64,000 bases of DNA from Roseburia sp. 499 (GTDB lineage Bacteria > Bacillota > Clostridia > Lachnospirales > Lachnospiraceae): NCBI RefSeq assembly GCF_001940225.2, contig NZ_CP135164.1:2108001-2172000 (forward strand), read 5' to 3'. The notes under the pieces are model-generated. The model made no database searches, had not been told where the DNA came from, and was given only the letters and a program-made list of their open reading frames with translations. Position 1 is the first letter of the stretch, and each line of letters starts with the position of its first letter. Position numbers and translations under genes: made by a program. Positions 1 to 8,032 of this stretch are shown here, one piece after another.

Positions 1-661
1 TCAGAGGCTTAATAACTAAACAATACACTAAAATTACAGTAATTACAAATGCCAATATAAGTATAATAATCAATACTGCCGATAGTATAAAGCTACGTTC
101 AAAGACTTTTCTCTGATTAGAAACCAAATCATTAATCTGATTATCATTGCCCTCAGTCAACTTATCCAGATTGTCTCCAATCTGCTTAGACCATTCTGTC
201 ATTTTTTCATTAAAAACTTTCAATGCAACTTCCGGATTCTTGTCTGCAACTGCAAGTGTCTCTATAATTTCCCCTTGAGCCTGTGAAATCACCTCAAATG
301 TCTCTTCCATCATTTGTTGTTCTTCTTCCGAGAAATCATCCTTGTTCTTCCGAAGTGTATCTTGATATCCTGTTATCTTCTCCGCATAATCGTACAATTC
401 TTCCATTACATATTTTTTAAAATCCACACTATCAGAAGTACAATATGCCAGAGAAAGCTTCATTGTTTTCTCATATTCAAGATTAATCGCGTCCAATGCC
501 GTTAAGTTATCCAGCCCTTCTCCGGTAATCTGGGCGCTAGAATGTTGATTCATATTCAATGCCTTTAGTGTAATGATTCCACCAGCTATTCCTGCCAGCC
601 CTACTATAATCACCGGAATCATAATTTTCCATAATACACTTATGCTCTTTTGTTTTCTCAT
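1..661 (-). CDS. Methyl-accepting chemotaxis protein, N-terminal part (cut by window edge)
   Basis: The first 220 residues of a transmembrane chemoreceptor are present; the frame is open to base 1, so the C-terminus lies outside. It starts MRKQKSISVLWKIMIP. A first membrane helix covers about residues 10-32, an extracellular helical region of about 150 residues resembles the 4HB_MCP ligand domain, and a second helix (FILSAVLIIILILAFVITV) covers about 190-215. HAMP and signalling domains would follow beyond the window. AAGGAG lies 13 nt before the ATG, a long but acceptable spacing. A sigma-A promoter sits at 718-746. The extracellular part shows no ligand motif that I can read. Confidence 0.8.
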   Translation of the reverse strand, partial: MRKQKSISVLWKIMIPVIIVGLAGIAGGIITLKALNMNQHSSAQITGEGLDNLTALDAINLEYEKTMKLSLAYCTSDSVDFKKYVMEELYDYAEKITGYQDTLRKNKDDFSEEEQQMMEETFEVISQAQGEIIETLAVADKNPEVALKVFNEKMTEWSKQIGDNLDKLTEGNDNQINDLVSNQRKVFERSFILSAVLIIILILAFVITVILVYCLVIKPL

Positions 662-717
662 TTCAAAATTTCAACTCCTTAGTTCCAACTTCTCTTATGG
701 TTTTCTTATATAACTAT

Positions 718-746
718 ATAGTACTACAAAAAAGCATAAATGTCTA
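718..746 (-). promoter_or_regulatory. Sigma-A promoter of the first chemoreceptor gene
   Basis: On the minus strand TAGACA (741-746) is followed after exactly 17 nt by TACTAT (718-723). The downstream leader is about 50 nt and carries AAGGAG. The same -35 (TAGACA) with a 17-nt spacer occurs upstream of the chemoreceptor at 58.4-60.1 kb. Confidence 0.55.
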
Positions 747-767
747 GAATTCACTACAAAGCTAATA

Positions 768-1388
768 TTACCTATTCAATTTTTCTCTTACTACAATTCC
801 TGCTATCAACAAAATCACTGTTCCCACTGCCATCCATGGAATAAAGGAAAAATTATCATTCATCATCCGGAATAACGCCAATTTTCCAAAGTATTTACTT
901 CCGCCAATATTCCCAATAAAATATAGGACGGATACCATATACCCCAACACCACTTGATTGGTAATGCCACTTATACAAAATCCCACGCTTCCCAGAAAAC
1001 AAGTTTCACAAAAGGAACCAATCCACAGTTTTTTTGTTTGAAATTCACTATTGCCCAGATGAAGAATTCCAATAAACACAGTTACAATAAGTGCCAATAT
1101 TACTATCGCCTGAAAAACTCTCACCAGGTACACTTGCCATAACGCCATTCTTTTTGACTTCTCCAACAACCAGACTTCTCGATTCTGTTCCGGCATAAAC
1201 AATGGTGTAAGCAATAATATTCCAACAAATATTACAAACATTTCCATTACCTTTGCAGCTTGCCTAGGCGACAGGTTCCGAAAACTCACAAAAAATCCGG
1301 ACATAGCACAGAAGAACAATGTAACCAGAAGGTGAGGCAAATACTGTTTTCGAAGGAAACTACTTCCTACGCTTAAATATCTTTCCAT
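768..1388 (-). CDS. ABC-2 type exporter membrane subunit (second permease)
   Basis: A 206-residue hydrophobic protein with about six predicted membrane segments (for example LLVTLFFCAMSGFFVSF, IVILALIVTVFIGILHL, WMAVGTVILLIAGIVV) and no ATPase motif. It is the last gene of an operon encoding a response regulator, a histidine kinase, an ATPase and a larger permease, so it is probably the second half of the exporter channel. I chose the ATG at 1388 (MERYLSVGS) because GGAGGGAG precedes it by about 12 nt; a longer frame from 1421 lacks such a site. It overlaps the upstream permease gene by 29 nt, which suggests translational coupling. The substrate is unknown. Confidence 0.65.
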   Translation of the reverse strand: MERYLSVGSSFLRKQYLPHLLVTLFFCAMSGFFVSFRNLSPRQAAKVMEMFVIFVGILLLTPLFMPEQNREVWLLEKSKRMALWQVYLVRVFQAIVILALIVTVFIGILHLGNSEFQTKKLWIGSFCETCFLGSVGFCISGITNQVVLGYMVSVLYFIGNIGGSKYFGKLALFRMMNDNFSFIPWMAVGTVILLIAGIVVREKLNR

Positions 1389-2604
1389 AGATAGTCTCTC
1401 CCTCCCTACGCTTCTTCTCATATACCAAACAGGTCAATCCAAACAAAACCAGTGACAGTATAAAATAAAATCCCCTGTTGATATACAACTGAGATTTCTG
1501 CTGTTCGAACAACGCTGCAGCCCCCGCCTCATTCCAACGTACTATCAGCTTAAATCCAAAACTCCCCTTAAGGATCATACTACTGAATAGACTTGCAATA
1601 GCCCAGAATACCTGTACAAAAATAGATATTATATTTTCCGTCATCTCTGTAATAAAAAATGCTACTGCAAGCACTATCATAATTTCGGGCAACAGCCAAA
1701 TTACATCGTATTTCAAAAATGCCAACACATCTGCTTTCACTCCTAACGTCTGTGCCTGATACTGCCATGGCAACTGAAGTATAAAAGATACAATCAACAC
1801 CGGTAAAAATGTCATACACACATTTGCCAAATATCTGCTTCCCTGAATCACCCCTGCTCCTGCATTTCTTGCATAAATCACCTGTGAAACCTGGGAACGT
1901 TTATCCCTTAAGCATCTGGTTACTCCAAGAAAAATAGGAAGTACCCCTAATATAATTCCGGCATAATCGCAAAACAAACGCATATATGCTCCGGTTACTT
2001 TATCTTTTTTACAAATATTATTGTATTCTTCCAACTCCGTTTCATAGTTACTGCTTACTTCTACACCTCCCTCGAAATTTTTCTTCTCATAAGAAGACCC
2101 TTTTCCTATAATTTCACAAACTCTCTCCATCTTCTGGCAAAACTCTTCATATGTAAATCCTTTTTTTACTTTTATTCTGTTTTCTGCCATTGCCTGCATG
2201 GCACCTTCCATCGTGGTTTGGTCATATTGTTCATAATGTTCAGATACTTGTTTTTTCAAAATATCCATATCCTCTCCTGAACATTCCTCTATAATTCCCT
2301 CTAATTCTGCTAATTCTGCATCACTTAGAATAACCTGCTTATAAAATCCCATAGGATAGGTAGCAAATGAATTGATGTCAACCTCCTCAAATAACTCCGC
2401 CAAAGTCCGTTCCATAATATCTGTTTCATCCATAGAAACAACCATTCCATAATAGTCCTGCCCCTTTTCCGGCTCTTTTAAATCTTTTACACTATCTCCG
2501 CTCATCTGGCTGGTTAAAAATAAAATCAAAATAATCACATAAATATAATAAACCAGACTTTTCAATATCTGTTTACATTCATCTATAAATAATGTTCCAA
2601 ACAT
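1360..2604 (-). CDS. ABC-2 type exporter membrane subunit with large extracellular domain
   Basis: A 414-residue permease. One N-terminal membrane helix (residues about 12-30) is followed by some 175 hydrophilic residues that should lie outside the cell, then five or six helices from about residue 205 (YAGIILGVLPIFLGV, FLPVLIVSFILQL, EIMIVLAVAFFI) and a short basic tail. This layout (one helix, large outer loop, helical block) is usual for ABC-2 permeases of bacteriocin- or peptide-export systems. Its start lies 11 nt after the ATPase gene, and its end overlaps the next permease. The outer loop is rich in Glu and Asp and has no fold I recognise. Confidence 0.75.
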   Translation of the reverse strand: MFGTLFIDECKQILKSLVYYIYVIILILFLTSQMSGDSVKDLKEPEKGQDYYGMVVSMDETDIMERTLAELFEEVDINSFATYPMGFYKQVILSDAELAELEGIIEECSGEDMDILKKQVSEHYEQYDQTTMEGAMQAMAENRIKVKKGFTYEEFCQKMERVCEIIGKGSSYEKKNFEGGVEVSSNYETELEEYNNICKKDKVTGAYMRLFCDYAGIILGVLPIFLGVTRCLRDKRSQVSQVIYARNAGAGVIQGSRYLANVCMTFLPVLIVSFILQLPWQYQAQTLGVKADVLAFLKYDVIWLLPEIMIVLAVAFFITEMTENIISIFVQVFWAIASLFSSMILKGSFGFKLIVRWNEAGAAALFEQQKSQLYINRGFYFILSLVLFGLTCLVYEKKRREGETIYGKIFKRRK

Positions 2605-2615
2605 GCTTCCACCTC

Positions 2616-3506
2616 CTAAGCTACCACTTTTTTGCTATTATGGTGTTTGTACATCAAGTACATATAGGCATCCTCTACATCTCCATTACACACTTGTGCC
2701 TCTTCCATCGGTGGTTTCTCAGATACAATTTTTATAGTAGAAGTACTTCCATTGGTAAGAATCCCTGTTACCAAATAGATATCTTTTATCATCGGAAGTT
2801 CCATCGTAGATACTTCCATTTTATACACTTTTCCCGTTACCATATCTAACAATTCTGACACCGTTCCTCGGAACAATATTTTGCCTTCATCTAAAACAGC
2901 GATATTCTCACAAGTAGCTTCAATGTCTCCTACGATATGCGTAGATAAAATGACGATTCGTTCTCTTGCAATTTCACACAAAAGGTTGCGGAAACGTACT
3001 CGTTCTTCCGGATCTAATCCGGCAGTAGGTTCGTCCACTACGATTACTTTCGGATTATGGATAATTGCCTGTGCAATACCTAATCTTCTACGCATACCAC
3101 CAGACATTGCTTTTACTTTTGTTTTCTGCTGATGTTCCAGATTTACCTTTTCCAACATCTCCGGTACTTTTTTCTTTCTCTCCTTTTTGTCCATACCCGA
3201 CAATACTGCCAGATAATCTAATGCTTCATAGGCATTCATATTGCCATACATAGAAAAATCTTGCGGCAGATATCCAATCATGCTTCTAATTTGCTTAGAA
3301 TTTTCCACCGGAACACCACAAATACTTACCTCGCCGCTACTTTTTTTTAATAATGTAGTCAATACTTTCATTAAGGTCGTTTTCCCTGCTCCATTTGGTC
3401 CAAGCAATCCAAACATCCCTTGCTTAATCGTCAAATCCACATTAGATAAAGCCTGTTTCTTCCCAAAATTCTTAGAAAGTTGCTTAATTTCAATTTGTGT
3501 ACTCAT
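2616..3506 (-). CDS. ABC transporter ATP-binding protein
   Basis: A 296-residue ATPase. Walker A GPNGAGKT lies near residues 35-42, the Q-loop in YLPQDF, signature SGGMRRR near residue 134, Walker B VIVVDEP near residue 155, and the H-loop in STHIVG. After the ATPase core, about 80 C-terminal residues form an accessory domain of the kind found in CcmA/NatA-type exporter ATPases. It powers the two permeases encoded directly downstream (11 nt gap). GGAGGATATATAAT precedes the ATG. The 72-nt gap upstream holds its own promoter with a tandem TTTCCTAT site (3536-3568), so the exporter part can be induced separately from the two-component genes. Confidence 0.9.
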   Translation of the reverse strand: MSTQIEIKQLSKNFGKKQALSNVDLTIKQGMFGLLGPNGAGKTTLMKVLTTLLKKSSGEVSICGVPVENSKQIRSMIGYLPQDFSMYGNMNAYEALDYLAVLSGMDKKERKKKVPEMLEKVNLEHQQKTKVKAMSGGMRRRLGIAQAIIHNPKVIVVDEPTAGLDPEERVRFRNLLCEIARERIVILSTHIVGDIEATCENIAVLDEGKILFRGTVSELLDMVTGKVYKMEVSTMELPMIKDIYLVTGILTNGSTSTIKIVSEKPPMEEAQVCNGDVEDAYMYLMYKHHNSKKVVA

Positions 3507-3535
3507 ATTATATATCCTCCTTCATGATATCTATT

Positions 3536-3568
3536 ATCATAAAAGAACTTTTCCTATAAATTTCCTAT
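3536..3568 (-). promoter_or_regulatory. Exporter promoter with tandem response-regulator site
   Basis: Two TTTCCTAT boxes (3550-3557 and 3561-3568 as read on the plus strand) are spaced exactly 11 bp, one helical turn, as expected for an OmpR-family dimer. Eight nt further downstream on the minus strand lies TATGAT (3536-3541), a -10 element with no good -35, typical of activated promoters. The same boxes, the same spacer and the same 8-nt distance to TATGAT recur upstream of the response regulator gene (5460-5492). Confidence 0.6.
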
Positions 3569-3578
3569 CAATCAAAAA

Positions 3579-4781
3579 TTATCTCACTCCGATTCCAAAG
3601 GTAGCTGCCGCAATAGCTCCTTCTTTTATACTATTTTGAAAAGTGAGATTTCCATTATGATTTTCGCAAAGAATTTTACAAATAGACAATCCAATGCCAA
3701 AATGTTCGCTGCTATCCTTTTCTTCACTAAAATATGCTTGAGCTGCTATTCGCAGTGCTTTCTGTGAAAACCCCGGTCCGTCATCCTTTACATATATAAT
3801 CAATTCCCTTTTTCCGATTTCTAATTGCACTACAATATGTTGTCGGGCATAACGCACCGCATTATTCAAAAGATTCTCTACAACCTCTTGAATACATTCG
3901 CAATCCGCAAAGATTTCCTGCTGTTTCTCCTTGCTCTCTGTTTCTTGCTCTGTGCATATAGAAATTGTTTTCCCATTCATCTGTTCCATGACTTCCATGG
4001 ATTCTTTCAAACGCTGTTGTAAATCATAAAATTTCATCCACTTACAAGATATTTCCCTTTTCTCGATTCGCTGAAGCTCTGTCATGGTATTTGAAAACCG
4101 CAGCAAACGTTCCTCCTGATACTTCATGGTATCCAGTTTTTCCATCAATAATTCCTGTGAAACCTTTCCCTGCGGTACATATTTCTGCAAAAACTCTGTA
4201 TACCCCCGAATGACTGTTAACGGTGTTCTCATATCATGGGCAAATGCTGCATTAATGTTACGCTGCTCTTCCTGCTGTTCCCATTGTCGGCATTTCTCCC
4301 GTATAAGTTTCTTTCTGAGTTCCTCCATCCCTTCTCCAATTCTTCCCATCTCATCGCCACTGTGATATACAATTTCCCTACTATAATCTCCCGCATTTAG
4401 GGCACTGAGCATATCCGATATCGTCTCCAATGCCGGATAAAGCTTTTTGGTCCAAAAGACTTTTCCTGCAATCACATATGCAATAAACATATAAATCACA
4501 AAACTATTATTATAAATAACAGACAATATCTTCAATATCATGCCATACTTTTTGCTTTGTGAAACAAATAACTTTCCTCCCATATCCAAATCATAATAGT
4601 GAATATTCTGAATTCGCATACCAATCACCTGCATCCATACATCACAAATATTTCTAGTAAAAAGCCACAATGCAACTGCACCTATTGAAGTAATACACAA
4701 ATAACATATTAAACTTCTTACCAGACTGATATTTTTCAAATATTCTTTTAACTTTTCTGCTTTTTCTTCTATCCAATCCAT
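3579..4781 (-). CDS. Sensor histidine kinase
   Basis: A 400-residue membrane kinase. Two N-terminal helices (LICYLCITSIGAVALWLF and SFVIYMFIAYVIAG) flank a short outer loop of about 50 residues. A HAMP-like linker follows, then the H-box AFAHDMRTPLTVIRGY (His near residue 190), N-box ENLLNNAVRYA and G-boxes DDGPGF and GIGLSICK. I chose the ATG at 4781 (MDWIEEK) over the upstream GTG at 4799 because a GGAG-type site precedes it; it overlaps the regulator gene by 13 nt. With the adjacent regulator it should sense a compound acting at the membrane and switch on the neighbouring exporter. Confidence 0.85.
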   Translation of the reverse strand: MDWIEEKAEKLKEYLKNISLVRSLICYLCITSIGAVALWLFTRNICDVWMQVIGMRIQNIHYYDLDMGGKLFVSQSKKYGMILKILSVIYNNSFVIYMFIAYVIAGKVFWTKKLYPALETISDMLSALNAGDYSREIVYHSGDEMGRIGEGMEELRKKLIREKCRQWEQQEEQRNINAAFAHDMRTPLTVIRGYTEFLQKYVPQGKVSQELLMEKLDTMKYQEERLLRFSNTMTELQRIEKREISCKWMKFYDLQQRLKESMEVMEQMNGKTISICTEQETESKEKQQEIFADCECIQEVVENLLNNAVRYARQHIVVQLEIGKRELIIYVKDDGPGFSQKALRIAAQAYFSEEKDSSEHFGIGLSICKILCENHNGNLTFQNSIKEGAIAAATFGIGVR

Positions 4782-5440
4782 CGGTATCCTACTCCCCACA
4801 CTGTTTCTATATATGTTTTCTTACTGTATTTTCCAAGTTTATTACGGATTCTTCGCACATGCTCTGCTACGATTCCTGCATCTGCTTCTCCATCAAAGCC
4901 ACGAACCTTCTCATATATCTGCTCTTTCTCAAATACCTGTCCACTATGGGTCAGCAACAATTCTAAAATCAGATATTCTGTTCTCGTAAATCCCAAATTT
5001 TCTCCATCATACAATACCTGATGTCCGGAAAAATCTACCGTCAAATTTTCTTTGATATACACATTGCTCTTTTGACTCTTTCGCTCTTCTCGTCGCAAAT
5101 GTGCTTCCACTCTCGCCAATAATTCATCTATAGAAAAGGGCTTTATAATGTAATCGTCTCCTCCTGACTTCAACCCATTAACTCTATCTTTTTCTTCTGT
5201 TCGTGCTGTAAGGAAAAGAATCGGACAATTTACATAATCTCTTATCTTTTCACACACTTCGTATCCATCCATATCCGGCATATTCACATCCAATAATATT
5301 AAATCCGGATTATATTTGATGTTTTCTATGGCTTTACTACCATTTTCTACCGTATATACCAAATACCCTTCTAATTCCAGATATTCTTTTAATAATTTAC
5401 GGATATCTGTTTCATCATCCACTACCAATATTTTCTTCAT
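4769..5440 (-). CDS. OmpR-family response regulator
   Basis: A 223-residue two-domain regulator. The receiver domain begins MKKILVVDDETDIRKLL, with the phospho-acceptor Asp in LILLDVNMPDMDGYE (about residue 51) and Lys in IKPFSIDELLAR. The C-terminal winged helix (YLILELLLTHSGQVFEKEQIY ... VRRIRNKL) binds DNA. The start at 5440 is preceded by GGAGG with an 8-nt gap; a start at 5464 would fall inside the -10 element of the promoter, so it is rejected. Tandem boxes in front of this gene and in front of the exporter ATPase gene point to autoregulation and activation of the exporter. Confidence 0.9.
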   Translation of the reverse strand: MKKILVVDDETDIRKLLKEYLELEGYLVYTVENGSKAIENIKYNPDLILLDVNMPDMDGYEVCEKIRDYVNCPILFLTARTEEKDRVNGLKSGGDDYIIKPFSIDELLARVEAHLRREERKSQKSNVYIKENLTVDFSGHQVLYDGENLGFTRTEYLILELLLTHSGQVFEKEQIYEKVRGFDGEADAGIVAEHVRRIRNKLGKYSKKTYIETVWGVGYRWIG

Positions 5441-5459
5441 ATTACAATCCTCCGCTTTT

Positions 5460-5492
5460 ATCATATCTGGAAATTTCCTATACTTTTCCTAT
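5460..5492 (-). promoter_or_regulatory. Autoregulated promoter of the two-component operon with tandem TTTCCTAT site
   Basis: Two TTTCCTAT boxes at 5474-5481 and 5485-5492 are spaced 11 bp; TATGAT at 5460-5465 follows on the minus strand after 8 nt. This is the same architecture, to the base, as at 3536-3568. Transcription would begin near 5453, leaving a very short leader containing GGAGG. Confidence 0.6.
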
Positions 5493-5506
5493 ATTCTCAT
5501 ATCGCA

Positions 5507-5544
5507 AAAGGGACTATTGTAAAATATCCTACAATAATCCCTTT
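5507..5544. terminator. Hairpin terminator after tpiA
   Basis: The arms AAAGGGA-TATTGTA and TACAATA-TCCCTTT pair with a single mismatch around an 8-nt loop. On the minus strand the stem is followed by a short TTTT. It separates tpiA from the two-component operon. Confidence 0.6.
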
Positions 5545-5587
5545 CGTCTTATATAGAGCTATCTGTCAGTTTATAGCAATCTGATAC

Positions 5588-6337
5588 TTATTTGTAATTA
5601 ACAATCTTACCAAAGTCAGCCTTTAAGGAAGCTCCTCCTACAAGACCACCGTCGATGTCTGGTTTTGCAAATAATTCTGCTGCATTTCCTGCGTTTACAG
5701 ATCCGCCATACTGAATACGGATTGCTTCTGCTGTTGCTTCATCATATACTTCTTTGATGCATGCACGAATTGCTGCACATACTTCTTCTGCCTGATCGGA
5801 AGTAGCTGTTTCACCAGTTCCGATAGCCCAGATTGGCTCGTAAGCGATAACTGCTGTCTTAGCCTGATCTGCAGTTACGTTCTGGAACGCAATCTTAATC
5901 TGCATACGAATCCAGTCGATGTAGATGCCTTGTTTTCTCTGTGTTAAAGATTCTCCACAGCAGATGATTGGTGTAATACCATGTTCGAAAGCCTTTAATA
6001 CTTTCTTGTTTACAGTTTCATCTGTTTCTGCGAAGTATTCTCTTCTTTCAGAATGTCCTAATACAACATATTTTACACCAGCGTCTGTTAACATAGCAGG
6101 GGAGATTTCTCCTGTGTATGCTCCGCTTTCTTCAAAGTACATATTTTCTGCACCAATGTTGATGTTAGATCCTTTTGCTGCTTCCATAGCTGGGATGATG
6201 TCGATAGCCGGTACACAGAATACTACGTCTACTTCATCATTTGCTACTAATGGTTTTAACTCGTTTACTAAAGCTACTGCTTCGCTTGGAGTTTTGTTCA
6301 TTTTCCAGTTTCCTGCAATAATTTTCTTTCTTGCCAT
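5588..6337 (-). CDS. tpiA: Triosephosphate isomerase
   Basis: A 249-residue TIM barrel, the usual length. It interconverts dihydroxyacetone phosphate and glyceraldehyde 3-phosphate in the cytosol. Visible active-site motifs are NWKMNKT (Asn/Lys, residues 8-14), HSERR (catalytic His near residue 96), the Glu in [11 protein letters not shown] (about residue 166, followed by the flexible loop 6), and the phosphate-binding GGS and GGLVGGAS near the end. A GAGG-type site lies upstream of the ATG. It is the last gene of the gap-pgk-tpiA cluster, 218 nt after pgk, a gap that holds repeats and a long hairpin. Confidence 0.98.
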   Translation of the reverse strand: MARKKIIAGNWKMNKTPSEAVALVNELKPLVANDEVDVVFCVPAIDIIPAMEAAKGSNINIGAENMYFEESGAYTGEISPAMLTDAGVKYVVLGHSERREYFAETDETVNKKVLKAFEHGITPIICCGESLTQRKQGIYIDWIRMQIKIAFQNVTADQAKTAVIAYEPIWAIGTGETATSDQAEEVCAAIRACIKEVYDEATAEAIRIQYGGSVNAGNAAELFAKPDIDGGLVGGASLKADFGKIVNYK

Positions 6338-6377
6338 GATTTTATCCTCTTCTCATATTTTTATAAGGAAGTTCGCA

Positions 6378-6420
6378 CTAACTTCACAGTTCGCCTTCGG
6401 CTCGTGTTCACTAAGTGCTC
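6378..6420. repeat. Glycolytic-cluster intergenic repeat, copy 1
   Basis: A 43-nt segment starting CTAACTTCACAGTTCGCC that matches 7985-8027 at about 32 of 43 positions without gaps. A looser third copy lies at 7923-7967. All three lie in gaps flanking pgk. The core is ggctcg followed by a ctaa element. Function unknown. Confidence 0.5.
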
Positions 6421-6440
6421 TACTTATTATTGATAAGAAT

Positions 6441-6512
6441 TTCCGCCTGGGAATTCGCCGCGCCCGAGCGGTGCCCTTCAGGGCTATCTTCCTCTCCGCG
6501 AGGTGCGCAGTT
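6441..6512. other. GC-rich, hairpin-prone intergenic segment
   Basis: Between tpiA and pgk, about 70 nt are far richer in G and C than the surroundings. The segment contains short perfect hairpins such as GCCCTTCAGGGC and a CTCCGCGAG arm. No reading frame or ribosome binding site is evident. It may be the remnant of a mobile or repeat element, or a processed part of the pgk-tpiA transcript. Confidence 0.35.
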
Positions 6513-6517
6513 CAAAC

Positions 6518-6574
6518 AGCGGCTAATAACAAATAGATTAGCCGCTTGTGGCTATCTATTTGTTATTAGCTGCT
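6518..6574. repeat. Long perfect-like inverted repeat across the pgk stop codon
   Basis: The arms 6518-6538 and 6554-6574 pair at 20 of 21 positions; the inner bases 6539-6543 and 6550-6554 extend the stem to about 25 bp around a 6-nt loop. The right arm includes the last codons and the stop of pgk (stop at 6556-6558), so the downstream arm is an inverted copy of the coding end. No T-run follows on the minus strand, so it may stabilise or process the mRNA rather than terminate it. Confidence 0.7.
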
Positions 6575-7767
6575 GCTACTCCTGGAAGTTCTTTTCCTTC
6601 TAAGAATTCCAAAGAAGCTCCACCACCTGTGGAAATGTGGCTCATCTTGTCACCGAATCCTAACTGGTTAACAGCTGCTGCGGAATCTCCACCACCAATG
6701 ATTGTTGTTGCATCTGTTTCAGCTAAAGCTTCTGCTACTGCGATAGTTCCTTTTGCAAGTACAGGGTTTTCGAATATACCCATTGGTCCGTTCCATACAA
6801 CAGTCTTAGCAGATTTAACAGCGTCTGCATATAATTCTGCTGTCTTAGGTCCGATATCGAATCCTGCTTTATCTGCTGGCATAGCTTCTACTGCATATAC
6901 TTCTACTGGAATCTCAGCATCAATTGGATCTGGGAATGCATCTGCTGCTACTGTATCGATTGGAAGTAATAATTTCTTTCCAAGTTTCTCAGCTTTTGCA
7001 ATCATTTCCTTACAGTAATCAAGCTTTGTATCATCTACTAAAGATTTTCCGATTTCATATCCCTGTGCCTTTAAGAATGTGAATGCCATACCACCACCAA
7101 TGATTAAAGTATCACATTTCTCTAATAAGTTGGAGATAACGTTTAACTTATCAGCAACTTTAGCTCCACCAAGAATTGCTACGAAAGGTCTAACTGGGTT
7201 TTCTACTGCATTTCCTAAGAAGTCGATTTCTTTCTGCATTAAGTATCCAACTGCTGCAGTGTCAACTAACCCAGCAACACCTACGTTAGAGCAGTGTGCT
7301 CTATGAGCAGTACCGAATGCATCATTTACGAAAACATCACATAAAGAAGCAAGTTCTTTAGAGAAAGCTTCTCCGTTCTTTGTTTCTTCTGCTCTGAAAC
7401 GTGTGTTTTCTAATAAAATAACATCTCCATCATTCATAGCTTCTACAGCTGCTTTTGCATTTGGTCCAACAACCTCTGCATCTGCTGCAAATTTTACTTC
7501 CTGTCCTAATAATTCAGAAAGTCTTGTAGCTACTGGTGCAAGAGTCTTTGTTTTCTTGTCTTCGTCTGTCTTCACTTTTCCTAAGTGAGAGCAAAGAATT
7601 ACTTTTCCACCATCAGCTACTAATTTTTTAATTGTAGGAAGAGCTGCTACCAGACGGTTTTCGTCTGTAATCTTACCATCTTTTAAAGGTACATTGAAAT
7701 CGCATCTGCAAAGAACGCGTTTTCCTTTTACATTAATATCATCTACAGAAAGTTTGTTTAAAGACAT
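6556..7767 (-). CDS. pgk: Phosphoglycerate kinase
   Basis: A 403-residue two-lobed kinase of the usual length. It makes ATP from 1,3-bisphosphoglycerate. Seen are the N-terminal substrate motif [19 protein letters not shown], the SHLGK loop, [11 protein letters not shown], the hinge LGGAKVADK, and the C-terminal nucleotide motif WNGPMGIFE with [15 protein letters not shown] precedes the ATG. It is the middle gene of the gap-pgk-tpiA cluster; a structured leader and a terminator hairpin stand between it and gap, so its expression may be attenuated relative to gap. Confidence 0.98.
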   Translation of the reverse strand: MSLNKLSVDDINVKGKRVLCRCDFNVPLKDGKITDENRLVAALPTIKKLVADGGKVILCSHLGKVKTDEDKKTKTLAPVATRLSELLGQEVKFAADAEVVGPNAKAAVEAMNDGDVILLENTRFRAEETKNGEAFSKELASLCDVFVNDAFGTAHRAHCSNVGVAGLVDTAAVGYLMQKEIDFLGNAVENPVRPFVAILGGAKVADKLNVISNLLEKCDTLIIGGGMAFTFLKAQGYEIGKSLVDDTKLDYCKEMIAKAEKLGKKLLLPIDTVAADAFPDPIDAEIPVEVYAVEAMPADKAGFDIGPKTAELYADAVKSAKTVVWNGPMGIFENPVLAKGTIAVAEALAETDATTIIGGGDSAAAVNQLGFGDKMSHISTGGGASLEFLEGKELPGVAAANNK

Positions 7768-7795
7768 AGTATTTTCTCCTTTTTTATTAAATTAC

Positions 7796-7830
7796 AAAAA
7801 GGAGCCCGGTCCCTAAAGACCGGACCCCTT
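7796..7830 (-). terminator. Intrinsic terminator in the pgk leader
   Basis: CCGGTC (7806-7811) pairs with GACCGG (7818-7823) around a 6-nt loop, with partial outer pairing. On the minus strand the stem is followed by TTTTT (complement of 7796-7800). It lies after gap and about 30 nt before the pgk start, so it can act as gap terminator or as an attenuator of pgk. Confidence 0.75.
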
Positions 7831-7842
7831 CCTGAGTCTTAT

Positions 7843-7889
7843 CTGCACTCTGGTAGCCTGTCGCTTCACAAAAGTAGTCTACCGTGCAG
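7843..7889 (-). ncRNA. Candidate structured leader RNA upstream of pgk
   Basis: On the minus strand CTGCAC plus GGTAG pairs with CTACC, a 3-nt AGA bulge, then GTGCAG, giving an 11-bp bulged stem around a 22-nt loop. It lies directly before the terminator hairpin at 7796-7830. Folded domain plus terminator plus gene is the layout of a cis-regulatory RNA. It matches no riboswitch class that I recognise, and no T-box motif is present. Confidence 0.4.
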
Positions 7890-7922
7890 TGTATTATCAT
7901 TTGAATAAGGCAGTTCTGTTCG

Positions 7923-7967
7923 CTAACCTCAAGTTTCGCCAAATACAGGCTCGCTTTCGCTAATCTC
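7923..7967. repeat. Glycolytic-cluster intergenic repeat, copy 3 (divergent)
   Basis: A segment beginning CTAACCTCAAGTTTCGCC and ending in a cgctaatctc element, with the same order of sub-motifs as the copies at 6378-6420 and 7985-8027 but needing small gaps to align. Confidence 0.35.
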
Positions 7968-7984
7968 ACAGAACGGTTTTCATA

Positions 7985-8027
7985 CTAACCTCGGACTTCG
8001 CTTTTGGCTCGTCCTCGCTAAGTATTC
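7985..8027. repeat. Glycolytic-cluster intergenic repeat, copy 2
   Basis: A 43-nt segment beginning CTAACCTCGGACTTCGC, about 74% identical without gaps to 6378-6420. It ends only 5 nt before the gap stop codon. Confidence 0.5.
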
Positions 8028-8032
8028 AATGC

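Noticed and set aside
5441..5464. A longer response regulator starting at 5464 (MIKAEDCN...).
   Set aside because: That ATG would overlap the -10 element of the promoter and has no ribosome binding site, while the ATG at 5440 has GGAGG at 8 nt.
7796..7889. A T-box riboswitch in front of pgk.
   Set aside because: The conserved T-box sequence (AGGGTGGNACCGCG type) is absent, and pgk is not an amino-acid or tRNA-synthetase gene.
7787..7969. A 60-codon open frame on the minus strand between gap and pgk.
   Set aside because: It has no good ribosome binding site, runs through the terminator and the structured leader, and its peptide has no plausible composition; the stems explain the sequence better.
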